DNA from: Catonia carolina
Taxonomy: Eukaryota > Arthropoda > Insecta > Hemiptera > Achilidae
Length of the DNA stretch: 64,000 nucleotides
Direction: 5' to 3'
NCBI GenBank assembly: GCA_035578175.1
Contig: JAQMRL010000001.1
Location: forward strand, 437,756,639-437,820,638
Part shown: one piece after another, positions 54,450-64,000 of the stretch
Numbering within the stretch: position 1 is the stretch's first letter
How the letters are laid out: each line of letters starts with the position of its first letter
Made by a program: the position numbers and the translations under genes
The notes under the pieces: model-generated
The model's database searches: none
The model's input: the letters and a program-made list of their open reading frames with translations, nothing else
What the model was told of the DNA's origin: nothing

Positions 54450-55015
54450 TTTTGCGCCCTGGAGACTCCAGGAGGAGTATATGACATGTCGTCAGATATA
54501 ACACCTGAAATACATATAAGAATCACACAATGCATCACTACTATCAAGAAAGAAATTCTTGTATGCTATAAAAAGTTTCACCGATCAAGTAATTTTTCAG
54601 ATTTTTTTTAAAGGAATTCAAATCCTCACAACACTTTAAAGATTGGGGTAATTTATTCATGAATTTTCTCCCTGCATAAGTAGGTTTTTGTTCAAACAAT
54701 TTTTTGGAGTGATTAGCCACATAATAATCATTCCTGTTTCTCGTGTTATGATTGTGAACATTGAAATTTTGCATAAAATTATTTTGCCTAACATACATAA
54801 TCACCTCAAAAATATAGAGGGAGGGAACTGTAAGCAATTTAAGCTCCTTAAATAGTGGTGTGGATGAGGTTAGCTGGTTAGCTCCCACCATACACCTAAT
54901 AGCTTTCTTTTGAATTTTAAAAACCCTATTCATATTACCCATGCTAGAATCTCTTACAGTAGTAGTGACGTAATGCATACCTCTCAGCTGCACAAAGCTT
55001 GGAAACGGGCAGTAA
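54450..55015 (-). pseudogene. LINE ORF2 C-terminal end plus 3' UTR
   Basis: A 149-codon minus frame (54544-54993) reads FKIQKKAIRCMVGANQ, PLFKELKLLTVPSLYIFEVI, HNHNTRNRNDYYV, KFMNKLPQSLK and FKKNLKNYLI near the stop. This is the typical C-terminal region of insect non-LTR retrotransposon polymerases (jockey/CR1-like style). The 3' UTR contains a CCTGGAGTCTCCAGG hairpin and an A run near 54450. RT catalytic part absent. Confidence 0.85.
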
Positions 55016-55048
55016 AGTTACTGTACGTTGTCTAACATGTCCCTAAAC

Positions 55049-55273
55049 TAGGGTGACCAGAATGTTACCATCCAAAAACGGGACACTAATAATATATACA
55101 ATGTAGTATACAGGGTGATTTTTACTTTCTCTTGCCTATTATGTGTAAATATATAGGAAGGAAAGTATTGTTTTCATGTCGATTTTTCGAAATCGAGTTT
55201 TCACCGGATCTATACGTTTTCAGACCCCCTGAACCCAAAAAACATGTTTTTAGCGATTGGTCTGTGTGTGTGT

Positions 55274-55309
<36 letters not shown>

Positions 55310-56513
55310 GTCTGTGTGTGAACAGAATATCTCAAGAACGGAACATCGTACGAACTTGAAACTTGAAACTTAAGTTACATACCACTACCGGACGCGACAC
55401 GAACATTTTCATCAAAATCGGTCAACCAGAAGTAGTAGTTTATTCGTATAATTTTTCAGTTTTTTGCGATTTTCTCAAAAACTGGTCCTACGATTTTTTT
55501 TAAAATCGCCTATTTTACTCAATTTTATATTCTCTACAAGATAGGGTAGGCGCCATGTTTGCTGAAATTCTCGGTGAGGCTGTTTTCACGTAAAAACGTT
55601 GTTTTTTTAAGATTACGGCTTTAATATAAATTTTAGCGCAAAAACTTATATAATAAAAGTTATAGAGAATTTAAAAACCTACAACTTCTGTTTCAAACAT
55701 TTTTTTGTATAACGCTTAGTTTAGCGGTAATTTGCGATTTTCTGTTTTTTTCTCACGAAAACGTGTGAAAAATCGATTTTTTTAAGATTTTGGCCTTAGA
55801 ATGCATTTTACGACAAAAGTGTATATAATTAAATTTATAGAAAATTAAAAGATCTACAACTTTTATTTAGAGCATTTTTCTCTGCAGAGCCTAGTTTAGA
55901 GAGAAAGAGTGATTTTCCGTTTTTCTAAGCCAAACTGAGGTTGATTTTCATTTTGCGTCTTTCATTCATGATTAAAATTAGGTTATGTTTTTGAGGTTAG
56001 TTTTTGTTTATTTCTAATATTTTATTAATAATGTTAGGTTTATTATTAATCATTTGCATTGGCAAGAGAAAGTTGTGTGAGTGTTTCACACCAGATTTTT
56101 AAGTATGGAAACAGATTTATATTGCGTAACTGAGACGTATTTGGCGAAAGAAGCTTTTGCGGATCTACATATTTTTAAAAATACAACTTTTTTTTGGTTT
56201 TGAAATTTTTGTACGCCATCTTGGATCCGCTTTACTTTATTACTAAAGTTATTTCTCAAATATAAATAAACAAGGATATACCATTAAAATACACAACTGG
56301 TAACAGAATTCAACATAATGCAATACATTTTTAAGTTTTGGTGTACTTTTCATTTGCTCCAGCCAACTTAATAATGTCTTTTTTCTCTATTATGTAATTT
56401 ATAAACGAGCAAAAACGGGACATTTTGACGTCTCGACAACGTTTTTTGGGACAATGGGACACATCGTGAAAAAACGGGACTTTCCCGTTTTTACGGGACG
56501 CCTGGTCACCCTA
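55049..56513. mobile_element. hAT-like TIR element hosting a HINE
   Basis: TAGGGTGACCAG at the left and CTGGTCACCCTA at the right are inverted ends, with further AAACGGGAC/GTCCCGTTTT pairing. Flanks CCCTAAAC (55041-55048) and TTCTAAAC (56514-56521) agree at 6 of 8 positions, compatible with a decayed 8-bp duplication. No transposase. Confidence 0.6.
55123..56099 (+). mobile_element. HINE copy, complete
   Basis: Both ends, long GT tract with TC and GC interruptions (55260-55319) and intact hairpin. Very close to the copy at 51483-52435. Confidence 0.92.
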
Positions 56514-56521
56514 TTCTAAAC

Positions 56522-57026
56522 TAGGGAAAGAAACAAAAATATTTTTCAAAGATTAATAGAAAAGAGTTCATGGTATCAGAAACTGGTATATAATTACAAC
56601 AAAACAAAAAAATCATGAAAATATTTTACATTAAACTTTAGAAACTCGGTAATCACTCGCCAAAATTTAGGACATGTAACCGTATCACGTGTACACCATT
56701 TACTATAGAAAAATATCTGTTTAACATTAAAGTTATTTTTAATTAAACAATACATTAAAAAAAACAATATTTTTGTTATTTATGATGCGAAATCATGTTA
56801 TTTTCAGTAAAAAATTAAAAATAATTGATAAAAAGAAACAAGAATTCGCAATCGTGGCCAAAATGGAACTACGTCATTGGACGCTACGTCATCTGGAGAT
56901 AATATGATTTATTATTGCCAATTGATCAATACAATATAAATAAATAAAATGGTTCTGTCACAAATTGTTTGTCTCACAACAACACAAGGATATATTTTAT
57001 TAAATTTCATGAAATAGTAAAAAGTT
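56522..57026. other. AT-rich, nothing recognised
   Basis: No feature. Confidence 0.4.
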
Positions 57027-57041
57027 AAATAGTATATTTAA

Positions 57042-57361
57042 CCCACCGGGTTGGTCTAGAGGTAAAGTCGTCGCCAAAATCAGATGTTTAACAGCTGATT
57101 GTCGGAGACGAAGGTTCCTGGTTCAAATCCTAGTAAAGTTACTTACTTTTATACGGATTTGAATACTAGACAGTGGTTGCCGGTACTTTGATGGTTGGGG
57201 TTCAATTAACCATACTCTCTCAGGAATGGTCGGACTGGGTCTGTACAAAACTACACCTAATTTACACGTCATACACATCATCCTCATCTCGTTAGGCCAT
57301 GGGGTTGCTTATTGTTCTGAATTGAACAGATTGCAACGTACACAAATTAGGAATAAAAAAA
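57042..57361 (+). mobile_element. SINE-A with 15-bp TSD
   Basis: CCCACCGGGTTGGTCTAGAGG start; duplication AAATAGTATATTTAA at 57027-57041 and 57362-57376. Confidence 0.95.
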
Positions 57362-57396
57362 AAATAGTATATTTAAAATTCAAATACTAATAACAA

Positions 57397-57455
57397 CCCA
57401 CCGGGTTGGTCTAGAGGTAAATTCGTCGCCAAAATCAGCTGTTTAACAGCTGATT
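57397..57455 (+). mobile_element. SINE-A head only
   Basis: CCCACCGGGTTGGTCTAGAGG and the CAGCTGTTTAACAGCTG palindrome, then a break into SINE-B sequence. Likely a recombination or template-switch junction at the palindrome. Confidence 0.8.
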
Positions 57456-57461
57456 TTGGCG

Positions 57462-57714
57462 ACTGATTTTTCTGCAATTACTGCTAATGCAACGGTGAAG
57501 GATGAAATGATTTATTATTTTTTCATTTTTATTTATTTATTTAACGTCGCATCAACTGCAATGGTCATTAGCGACGACGTTGGGGTGGAACTTTATGCGA
57601 CGTAGGATGAAATGATTTTTGTAACGTATGAAAATATGCCATGCCTGAGTGGGATTCGAACCCAGGACCGCATGATGAAAGGCGAGCACGTTACCAACTG
57701 CGCCAATGCGGCCG
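57462..57714 (-). mobile_element. SINE-B2 tail piece followed by SINE-B1
   Basis: 57470-57510 carries part of the T2 tail (GCTAATGCAACGGTGAAGG). 57530-57714 is a complete B1 copy: TTATTTATTTAACGTCGC (T1 tail complement), B box GGGATTCGAACCC, head CGCCAATGCGGCCG. Confidence 0.82.
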
Positions 57715-57743
57715 TACTTTTTAATAGGCTTACTTCATTACTA

Positions 57744-58055
57744 CCCACCGGGTTCGTCTAGAGGTAAAGTCGTCGCCAAAATCAGCTGTTCAACAGCTGA
57801 TTTTCGGAGACGAAGGTTCCTGGTTCAAATCCTAGTAAAGGTAGTTACTTTTATACGGATTTGAATACTAGACAGTGGCTGCCGGTGTACTTTGATGGTT
57901 GGGGTTCAATTAACCATACTCTCTCAGGAGTGGTCGACCTGGGTCAGTACAAGACTACACCTCATTTACACGTCATACACATCATCCTCATCTCATTGGG
58001 TCATGGGGTTGCTTATTGTTCTGAATTGAACAGATTGTAACGTACACATATTAAG

Positions 58056-58085
<30 letters not shown>
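57744..58085 (+). mobile_element. SINE-A with 11-bp TSD and long poly(A)
   Basis: Duplication ACTTCATTACT at 57732-57742 and 58086-58096; the poly(A) tail is about 25 bases, the longest and so probably one of the youngest copies. Confidence 0.95.
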
Positions 58086-58086
<1 letters not shown>

Positions 58087-58502
58087 CTTCATTACTGTAG
58101 GTTAGTTTACTCTGTTTGACATTAACCATGGTCTCTTGTTAATTCTTGAGAGAGCCATACTTTACATGTTGCATCAGTCCAGTAAATGGACCGAAGTTGA
58201 TGCGGATTTAAGAGAGAAATAACAAATTTCTGCTAAACTAAGCAGTAAAGTTTCAGATTTTGTTTTCAAAATTCTGTCTTGGTAAGTGCATACATACTGT
58301 ATGTATAGTCACTTGAGTCACGAGTTTGCTTTTGTTTGCAACGAGGGGTAAAGGGGGAACAGCATCAGTGCGCATGCGTGACTGCTTAAATTTCAGTACA
58401 GAAACATAACAACTTATACTATACCCAGAGCATATAAAATATATTGCGGAATTTTTTGTAGGTTAACTGTACGAATATAACTGTCCGTTACCGTAAACAG
58501 AA

Positions 58503-58742
58503 ATGTCGGTTTCTCGAAAACGTGGTCGAACTATTCACAGTGCTGAACGAAATCTAATATGCAATGTAATAAAATATTGTGAAGTTGAAGCTAAATAAAA
58601 ATGCCTATCCGTGCCTCTTAACAAAAGCCATGAGCGAGCGGCTAACTACTGTGATGTTTCTCTTTCAACAATTCGAAAAGTAAAGAAGGAAATTAAGGTC
58701 GTGAAAAAGCTACAAATAAAAAGTCATTTTTGTTCTAGCTAG
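58503..58742 (+). pseudogene. HTH DNA-binding domain of a transposase, one nonsense codon
   Basis: The frame starts ATGTCGGTTTCTCG and encodes SRKRGRTIHSAERNLICNVI, then an in-frame TAA at 58596-58598, then LNKSHERAANYCDVSLSTIR and KVKKEI before a stop at about 58742. The pattern (basic start, ANYCDVSLSTIRKVKKE) is that of a helix-turn-helix from DDE transposases in insects. It could be a domesticated or host protein exon, but the position between inverted repeats favours a transposon. Confidence 0.5.
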
Positions 58743-59069
58743 TAGCTCTCCCTCCAACGCTCTGTGCCGCTGAGCTGTTCTGTTTAGTGGTGGGGGAAGC
58801 ACCTCGTAGTTATAACAGTAGTATACAGCTAGAAAGAGAGGGAATGATCATTAAGTGAGAAGGAGACAACACTTGCCCCTTGAAACTATCCCTACTCTAC
58901 CTACTCGCCCTCCCCTTACATGCTTCTTCCTAAAACAAATGTACTATATTCTTTAACAGTTTTGTTGACATCTGGTAATAAAAAGAAAACGGTTAGGTAG
59001 ATACTAGAGAGACTGGTAATGAAAACGCCGGTGAAAGCAATAATAAAGAAGGGGATTCATTCGTAATTA

Positions 59070-59255
59070 TTCGCCTATCATTCGCTGGCCGCATTGGCGT
59101 AGTTGGTAACGTGCTCGCTTCTCATCATGCGGTCTTGGGTTCGAATCTTATTCAGGCACGGCATATTTTCATACGTTACAAAAAATCATTTTATCCTTCA
59201 CCGTCTGCATTAGCAGTAATTACAGAACAGTCGGACGTTAAACCAAACAAAAAAA
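59070..59255 (+). mobile_element. SINE-B2 with 11-bp TSD
   Basis: Head GCTGGCCGCATTGGCGTAG, B box GGGTTCGAATC, T2 tail GTCTGCATTAGCAGTAATT ... GACGTTAAACCAAAC. Duplication ATTCGTAATTA at 59059-59069 and 59256-59266. Confidence 0.93.
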
Positions 59256-59649
59256 ATTCGTAATTAGGGCAAATCAAACATTTCTAGTCATGTATGTAAT
59301 TAAGCTATATGCAATATAACAGGTCACATTTATTTCTTATAAAAGGTTTATGAAGAAAACATTTTCTCGGAATAAATTACAGCGTACAAAATGTATGTAG
59401 AAACTGCACAGTAGTGAAATGTACGAGTAGTCTCTCACTGTTGAAGTTGGCAGCATTGCAGATATTTCACTTCCCTTCCTCACAGCTCATCCATACGCAA
59501 AAGGCAATCTCGTGACTTCAGTATCTATACTAGGGACGTAGTAACCTATTGAAGGTCGGGGTTGAGCAGTAAGATTTAGTTTAAATGAAAGAGGTGTGAC
59601 TTTTTCCCATAGACAAGCTGATGAATTGAAAAAAAAGGAATTGCCTTAA

Positions 59650-60391
59650 GGGGAGCACTATACCTCCTATCTAACCCATATTCAATTGACCTGTTCTTAG
59701 GTGCACGTTTCTAAGAAACCGTTAAGAGTTAGGGCTTTAATTTTTTTGCGCCTTTTCTATGACGTCTTTTTAAGCTCTGGTACCAGAATTTAAGAGCTAG
59801 CGATACTATTTCGAGAATTTTGTTTTTGAAAAATGCAAAAACAATTTAATTTTTGTTGTAGAATTTTTTATTTTATTTCGAACTTAGTAATAATACTGCA
59901 ATGATTCTAATACAATATGTCACAATTATACTGGGACACATGCTCAAAAAATTTCAACCTTAAAAGTAAAATAGGTTTTGAGAAAACTGTACCTTTATGG
60001 AAAAAAGTGAATTTGCGGGAAATGGGCTGTAAAGTTTTACTTAACCTAAAATCGGCCTGAACCATAATATTGATCCTTACCAGACTTTTCTTTTTCCTCA
60101 AATCATTTCCTCTTTTTTTCTCTTGTGTTGCTTCTTTTGACACACTTTCCATTATCTTCTCAGCTTTCTGTGTTCTTTGAATATCGCAACTCTTAATTGT
60201 TTCTACAGATTAACTCAATTAAAAGAAATTCTGGTCAAAACATTACTTAACAAAAATCTGCATAGCTTCCGTAATTTCTATGGTACAGTTATAATTTTTA
60301 TATGTAATAACACAGAAAAAGATACAGAAGGCAATGGCGCCAAAATTAGAAAAATCGATTTTTTTTAGATTTTCGAGGTATAGTGCTCCCC
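59650..60391. mobile_element. TTAA-flanked TIR element
   Basis: TTAA (59646-59649), GGGGAGCACTATACCTC at the left and GAGGTATAGTGCTCCCC, TTAA (60392-60395) at the right: perfect 17-bp inverted ends. 742 bp, AT-rich. The two short frames inside (59907-60152 minus, 60177-60368 plus) show no transposase motif. piggyBac-like by target site; a PIF/Harbinger reading with TTA/TAA is possible. Confidence 0.8.
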
Positions 60392-60395
60392 TTAA

Positions 60396-60789
60396 ACTCT
60401 TCTTTGCTATAAAAAGTGAGTGCTAGTACCCTATATTCTGTTCGAGGTAACCGGAAGTGACCATATATTAATTACCTTTAATTCTTTCTGGCCGTGTATA
60501 AGTTTATAAGTGTATAATCATAGTTTTGGATACCTCGAGATGAGTAAGTAAATAAAAAATAAAAATAAACTTTATTTTCTCGTAAAATCATATAGTTGAA
60601 ACGTAAAATCCAGTCCAATGTAATTTAAGTGGAAATTCTATTGGTCCTAAATACATAATTCTACTGAAAGAATTTTAAAAACACCGTTCACAAGGTTGTA
60701 AAGAGGAAACTTCCGGGATTCTGAGAAAAATCCGAAAATAATCCGCGGTATAACCGGGGTCCACTTTACTTAGTGTATAATTTATGTTA
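60396..60789. other. Spacer with Tigger-like end relic
   Basis: AATAATCCGCGGTATAACCG then GGGTCCACTTTAC (about 60733-60776) resembles a pogo/Tigger terminus with no partner. The rest is unremarkable. Confidence 0.35.
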
Positions 60790-61183
60790 CTGTTGTGTCG
60801 GTCAACAGCCAAAAGGCTGGTTTGAACCTCTAGAGGTTTTACTAAGTAAAAACGAGGATTGAGGTGGTTTACTATTTTGCCTTGCTCACTGAGTTAAAAG
60901 AGTGTGCCTATCAGCATGCCAGGCTCTCCGAAAAGCACTCACTTTCCACCCTGCAAATGACACCTCCACTTCATTCACCACAGGGTCTGGCTGTGTAGTG
61001 AAATTCACTACTCTCAGAGGAATAACTGTGACTAGTGTCTTTTACACCTCTACCTCTTCTGTTCTTAAATAGTTCAGTCAGGTAATTGGCTAACTATGTG
61101 ATAAAACAGAACTATATTTTTAGTCCTGGAACCAACAGATCAAGTGCAAAATTTAACACTCCACCTGCCCGATATGGGCATGT
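60790..61183 (-). mobile_element. CAA-SINE copy 7
   Basis: From TGTTGTGTCGGTCAACAGCC to CACCTGCCCGATATGGGC; a moderately diverged full-length copy without a clear TSD. Confidence 0.88.
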
Positions 61184-61659
61184 CTATAATATATGTCTAT
61201 AAAAAGATTTTTCTCATGATTAACGTGTTAATATTATTAAATTAATATTTAAAGTTTTAATAAATTTTTATCTTTTGTGTTTTATTTGTTAAAAATTAAA
61301 ACAACCGGTTGTAAGGTTGAGCGAACATATTTTTTTTTTTTTTAAATAGTTATTCGGAAATAAAATTATATATAATTTGTTGTCTTAAAACGTTTACTTT
61401 AAATGCCTCTTTAAAAAAAAATAAACAAAAATATACGTTAAATATTTTATTTTCGGATAGTATTTATTTAAAATTACATAAAATATTAGTATTTAATTTT
61501 ATGGTTAGTTGAACATGTTTGTAATAGTTAATAATAATATGTATACAGAACTAGGAATAAATGAATAAAACTACGTCCCGAGAACTAAGTATACCACCAC
61601 TATTACAGTACGCTAAGTGTACTACTACTACTACTACTACTACAGCCTACTTACTGTAG
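61184..61659. other. AT-rich with (ACT)n
   Basis: A/T-rich spacer and a short (ACT)n tract at 61617-61642. Confidence 0.5.
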
Positions 61660-61670
61660 GATGTAAGCCT

Positions 61671-62421
61671 TCTTCTTCTTGATGTGCCTATCCGTTACGA
61701 ATGTTGCCGATCATCATGGCAATCTTCATCTTGTCTGCAGCAACTCGGAAAAGCCGTACCGAAGTTGTATTGTACCAGACTCTGAGGTTCTTCAACCAGG
61801 ATGTTCTTCTTCTACCTGGTCCCCGCTTTCCAAACATTTTCCCTTGTAGAATGGCTTGCAGGAGGGCATATCTGGTTGCATTTCTCATAATGTGCCCGAA
61901 GTACTATAGCTTTCGAGACTTGATAGTGGTCAGTACCTCCCGATTCTTCCCCATTCTTCTGAGAACCTCTGGAAGTGTTGATGCGTAAGTACCTAACATC
62001 GGATGCGTAATCTAAGGACTTATTGCAAGAGATTTCCTCTAGCCTCTCACACTTCAACTCCAGCATGTAACCTACAAGAGGTGCCCCCTGTTACGTCGAG
62101 CAACCCAGTGAAAGGTCGGGTAACCAATCCAGGCGGGAAGCTGGGTCGATAAGCAGATCTGTGCTGGGGGCTGTGAGTTTACTCACAGTAGCAGATTCAC
62201 CGAACAATTGCCGGTATAAGCAATTCCCCACTCACTCACCAACGGCTTCGGGCGGATGAGTGGGTGAGTGGTAGGGCACTCTTTTGTCCTGGGTTGAGAA
62301 ATTGACCCTAAAGGCGGATGAACCAAAGTTGGTCAACGGCATAAGGATGGGGAAGCATAACCAGGGCACGCACCCCATTAAAGATCCATAGTGATATGTC
62401 CTAGTCAATCAATCATGGCAA
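61671..62421 (-). mobile_element. LINE with internal deletion, with TSD
   Basis: GATGTAAGCCT at 61660-61670 and 62422-62432 bounds the element. On the minus strand it has a GC-rich 5' region (about 62421-62080), then directly the C-terminal ORF: HYEKCNQICP-region, then in another frame RNATRYALLQAILQGK, GKRGPGRRRTSWLKNLRVW and KMKIAMMIGNIRNG-stop, and a GAAGAAG 3' tail. The whole RT region is missing. Confidence 0.8.
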
Positions 62422-62432
62422 GATGTAAGCCT

Positions 62433-62497
62433 ACTTAATTCTTATTTAAAGTTTCTTATCTAAATCATGATTTTATGACCAAACCTAAAGATCTTAA
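62433..62497. other. Short spacer
   Basis: No feature. Confidence 0.3.
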
Positions 62498-62772
62498 GTT
62501 TATCAGCATGCCAGGCCCTCTAAAAAGCATCTACTTTTCACCTTGCAAATGACACTTTCACTTCATTCACCACAGGGTCTGGTTGTATAATGAAATTCAT
62601 TACTTTAAGAGGAGATAACTCTGATTAGTGCCTTTTATACCTCTACCTCTTCTGTTCTTAAATGATTCAGTCATATAATTGGCTGACCATGTGATAAGAA
62701 ACAGAACTATTGTTAGTAGCCCTTGAACTAGCAGATCGAGTGCAAAACACTCCACCTGCCTGCTATGGTCAT
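62498..62772 (-). mobile_element. CAA-SINE copy 8, lacking CAA end
   Basis: Begins at TTATCAGCATGCCAGGCC, so the last ~130 bases with the CAA tail are missing, and runs to CACCTGCCTGCTATGGTC. In opposite orientation to copy 9 next to it. Confidence 0.85.
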
Positions 62773-62806
62773 CACCACTTTTATTAGAGGAAAATACTCT
62801 CAAGAC

Positions 62807-63201
62807 CTGCCCATAACAGACAGGTGGAGTGTCAAATTATTTACACTCAATCTGTTCGTTGCTGGGCTAAAATAAATAGTTCTGTTTCTTATCACATGGT
62901 CAGTCAATTAAATGACTGAATCATTTAAGAACAGAAGAGGTAGATGTGTAAAAGACACTAATCAGAGTTATATTCTCTGGAAGTAATGAATTTCATTGTA
63001 CAGCCAGACCCTGTGGTGAATGAAGTGAAGGTGTCATTTGCAGAGTGGAAAATATGTGCTTTTCAGAGGGCCCGGCATGCTGATAAGCTTACTTTTCCAC
63101 TCAGTGAGGAAGGCAATGGTAAATCACCTCACTCCTCGTTTTACTTAGTAAAACCTCTAGAGGTTCAAACCAGCCTTTCGGCTGATGACCTAAACAACAA
63201 C
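62807..63201 (+). mobile_element. CAA-SINE copy 9, with TSD
   Basis: Full copy with ACTCTCAAGAC at 62796-62806 and 63202-63212. Contains the recurrent QPDPVVNEVKVSFAEWK frame in its best-preserved form (62986-63225). Confidence 0.92.
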
Positions 63202-63289
63202 ACTCTCAAGACAAACCTAGATTAGACGTAATACTGTGTGTCTGTTTGTGAGTGAATGCCTTAGAATGACCAGAAAGACTGGTCTAAGA

Positions 63290-63386
63290 AAGCAAAGAAA
63301 TTTCAGAGAAAGATCCTCAGCAAGATAATGGTTCCGAACATAGTAGACGGACAATATAGGTTACGAGGCCGAGAAGAATCATACAA
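63290..63386 (+). pseudogene. LINE ORF2 C-terminal scrap
   Basis: One frame reads FQRKILSKIMVPNIVDGQYR, then LRGREESYK, like the RKI..KI.GP...DG.YR.R...E.Y motif near the end of LINE polymerases. Cut off by the HINE that follows. Confidence 0.55.
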
Positions 63387-64000
63387 GAAAAATCTGGTGT
63401 GAAACACTCACACAACTTTCTCTTGCCAATGCAAATGATTAATAATAAACCTAACATTATTAATAAAATATTAGAAATAAACAAAAACTAACCTCAAAAA
63501 CATAACTTTATTTTAATCACGAGTGAATGACGCAAAATGACATTCGAACTCAGTTTGGCTTAAAAATACGGAAAATCACGCTTTCACGCTAAACTAGGCT
63601 CTGTAGAGAAAAATGCTCTAAACAAAAGTTGTAGATCTTTTAATTTTCTATAACTTTTATTATATACACTTTTGTCGTAAAATGCATACTAAGACCGAAA
63701 TGTTAAAAAAATCGATTTTTCTCACGTTTTCGTGAGAAAAAAACAGAAAATCGCAAATTACCGCTAAACTAAGCGTTATACAAAAAAATGTTTGAAACAA
63801 AAGTTGTAGGTTTTTAAATTTTCTACAACTTTTATTATATAAGTTTTTGCGCTAAAATTTATATTAAAGCCGTAATCTTAAAAAAAACAACGTTTTTACG
63901 TGAAAACAGCCTCACCGAGAATTTCAGCAAACATGGCGCCTACCCTATCTTGTAGAGAATAAAAAATTGAGTAAAATAGGCGATTTAAAAAAAAATCGTA
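63387..64000 (-). mobile_element. HINE copy, cut by window edge
   Basis: 3' half of the family (hairpin complement ATCTGGTGTGAAACACTCAC at left); very similar to copies at 20397 and 51483. Continues beyond the window. Confidence 0.92.

Larger units (their letters stand above)
58303..59530 (+). mobile_element. Degenerate DNA transposon with HTH transposase relic
   Basis: Left GTATAG-TCACTTGAGTCACGAG then TTTGCTTTTG pairs with right CAAAAGGCAATCTCGTGACTTC then AGTATCTATAC. Inside lie a helix-turn-helix-like reading frame (58503-58742), GC-richer non-coding sequence and a SINE-B2. Superfamily unclear; no TSD confirmed. Confidence 0.5.

Noticed and set aside
59907..60368. Two opposite-strand genes in the TTAA element
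   Set aside because: Short, no transposase motifs, very AT-rich; likely chance frames in a MITE.

Overview
The window looks like intergenic or very repeat-rich DNA from an arthropod, most likely an insect. The evidence is strong AT richness, many Tc1/mariner, Tigger/pogo and hAT relics, tRNA-headed SINEs, LINE 3' ends, and a Drosophila DINE-1-like repeat family. I cannot name the species. There is no bacterial-type gene organisation. I found no host gene I can name. The only hints of one are a GC-richer block with a plausible splice donor near 9100-9366, followed by a short ORF at 9926-10177, and a small basic ORF at 43815-44000. Roughly half of the bases fall in recognisable mobile elements.

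Main families (names are mine). HINE: about 14 full or partial copies of a ~0.9-1 kb repeat with asymmetric inverted ends, a 3' stem-loop and an internal (CA)n tract, read as a non-autonomous Helentron/Helitron2. SINE-A: tRNA-headed, poly(A) tail, about 12 copies, seven with clear target-site duplications (TSDs). SINE-B1, B2, H and J: different tRNA-like heads recombined with two shared tails, T1 and T2. CAA-SINE: ~390-400 bp with a (CAA)n tail and 11-13 bp TSDs, nine copies. LINEs: several 3' fragments of RT C-terminal domains. DNA transposons: a DD41D mariner with an almost complete transposase, two fold-back DD34D mariners, an internally deleted mariner, several Tigger/pogo elements with TA TSDs, a hAT MITE with an exact 8-bp TSD, TTAA-flanked elements, and long-palindrome MITEs. 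One solo LTR (TG...CA, 5-bp TSD) is present.

Layout. 1-9 kb: SINE-A end, LINE relic, CAA-SINE, HINE, palindromic MITE, DD41D mariner, fold-back mariner carrying a LINE fragment. 9-10.3 kb: possible host exon region. 10.3-17.3 kb: HINEs, SINEs, a seven-unit array of the HINE 3' hairpin, an inverted repeat. 17.3-27 kb: Tigger elements with nested HINEs, LINE ends, an 88-bp tandem repeat, a LINE, and SINE-B split by a hAT MITE. 27-31.2 kb: triplicated flank/Tigger block with HINEs. 32.4-33.9 kb: inverted array of a 209-bp repeat. 34.4-36.3 kb: segmental duplication in which each copy shows the empty site of insertions in the other. 36.6-43.6 kb: LINE with a huge CTT/CCT tail, mariners nested in a SINE, Tigger. 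43.6-51.5 kb: inverted-repeat elements, SINEs, another tandem duplication with an empty site. 51.5-64 kb: HINEs, LINE ORF end, hAT-like and other TIR elements, a deleted LINE, an inverted CAA-SINE pair.

The parts do not work together as a pathway. The biological interest is in transposon architecture: modular SINEs, a possible rolling-circle family with amplified terminators, repeatedly copied rearranged mariners, and datable nested insertions.
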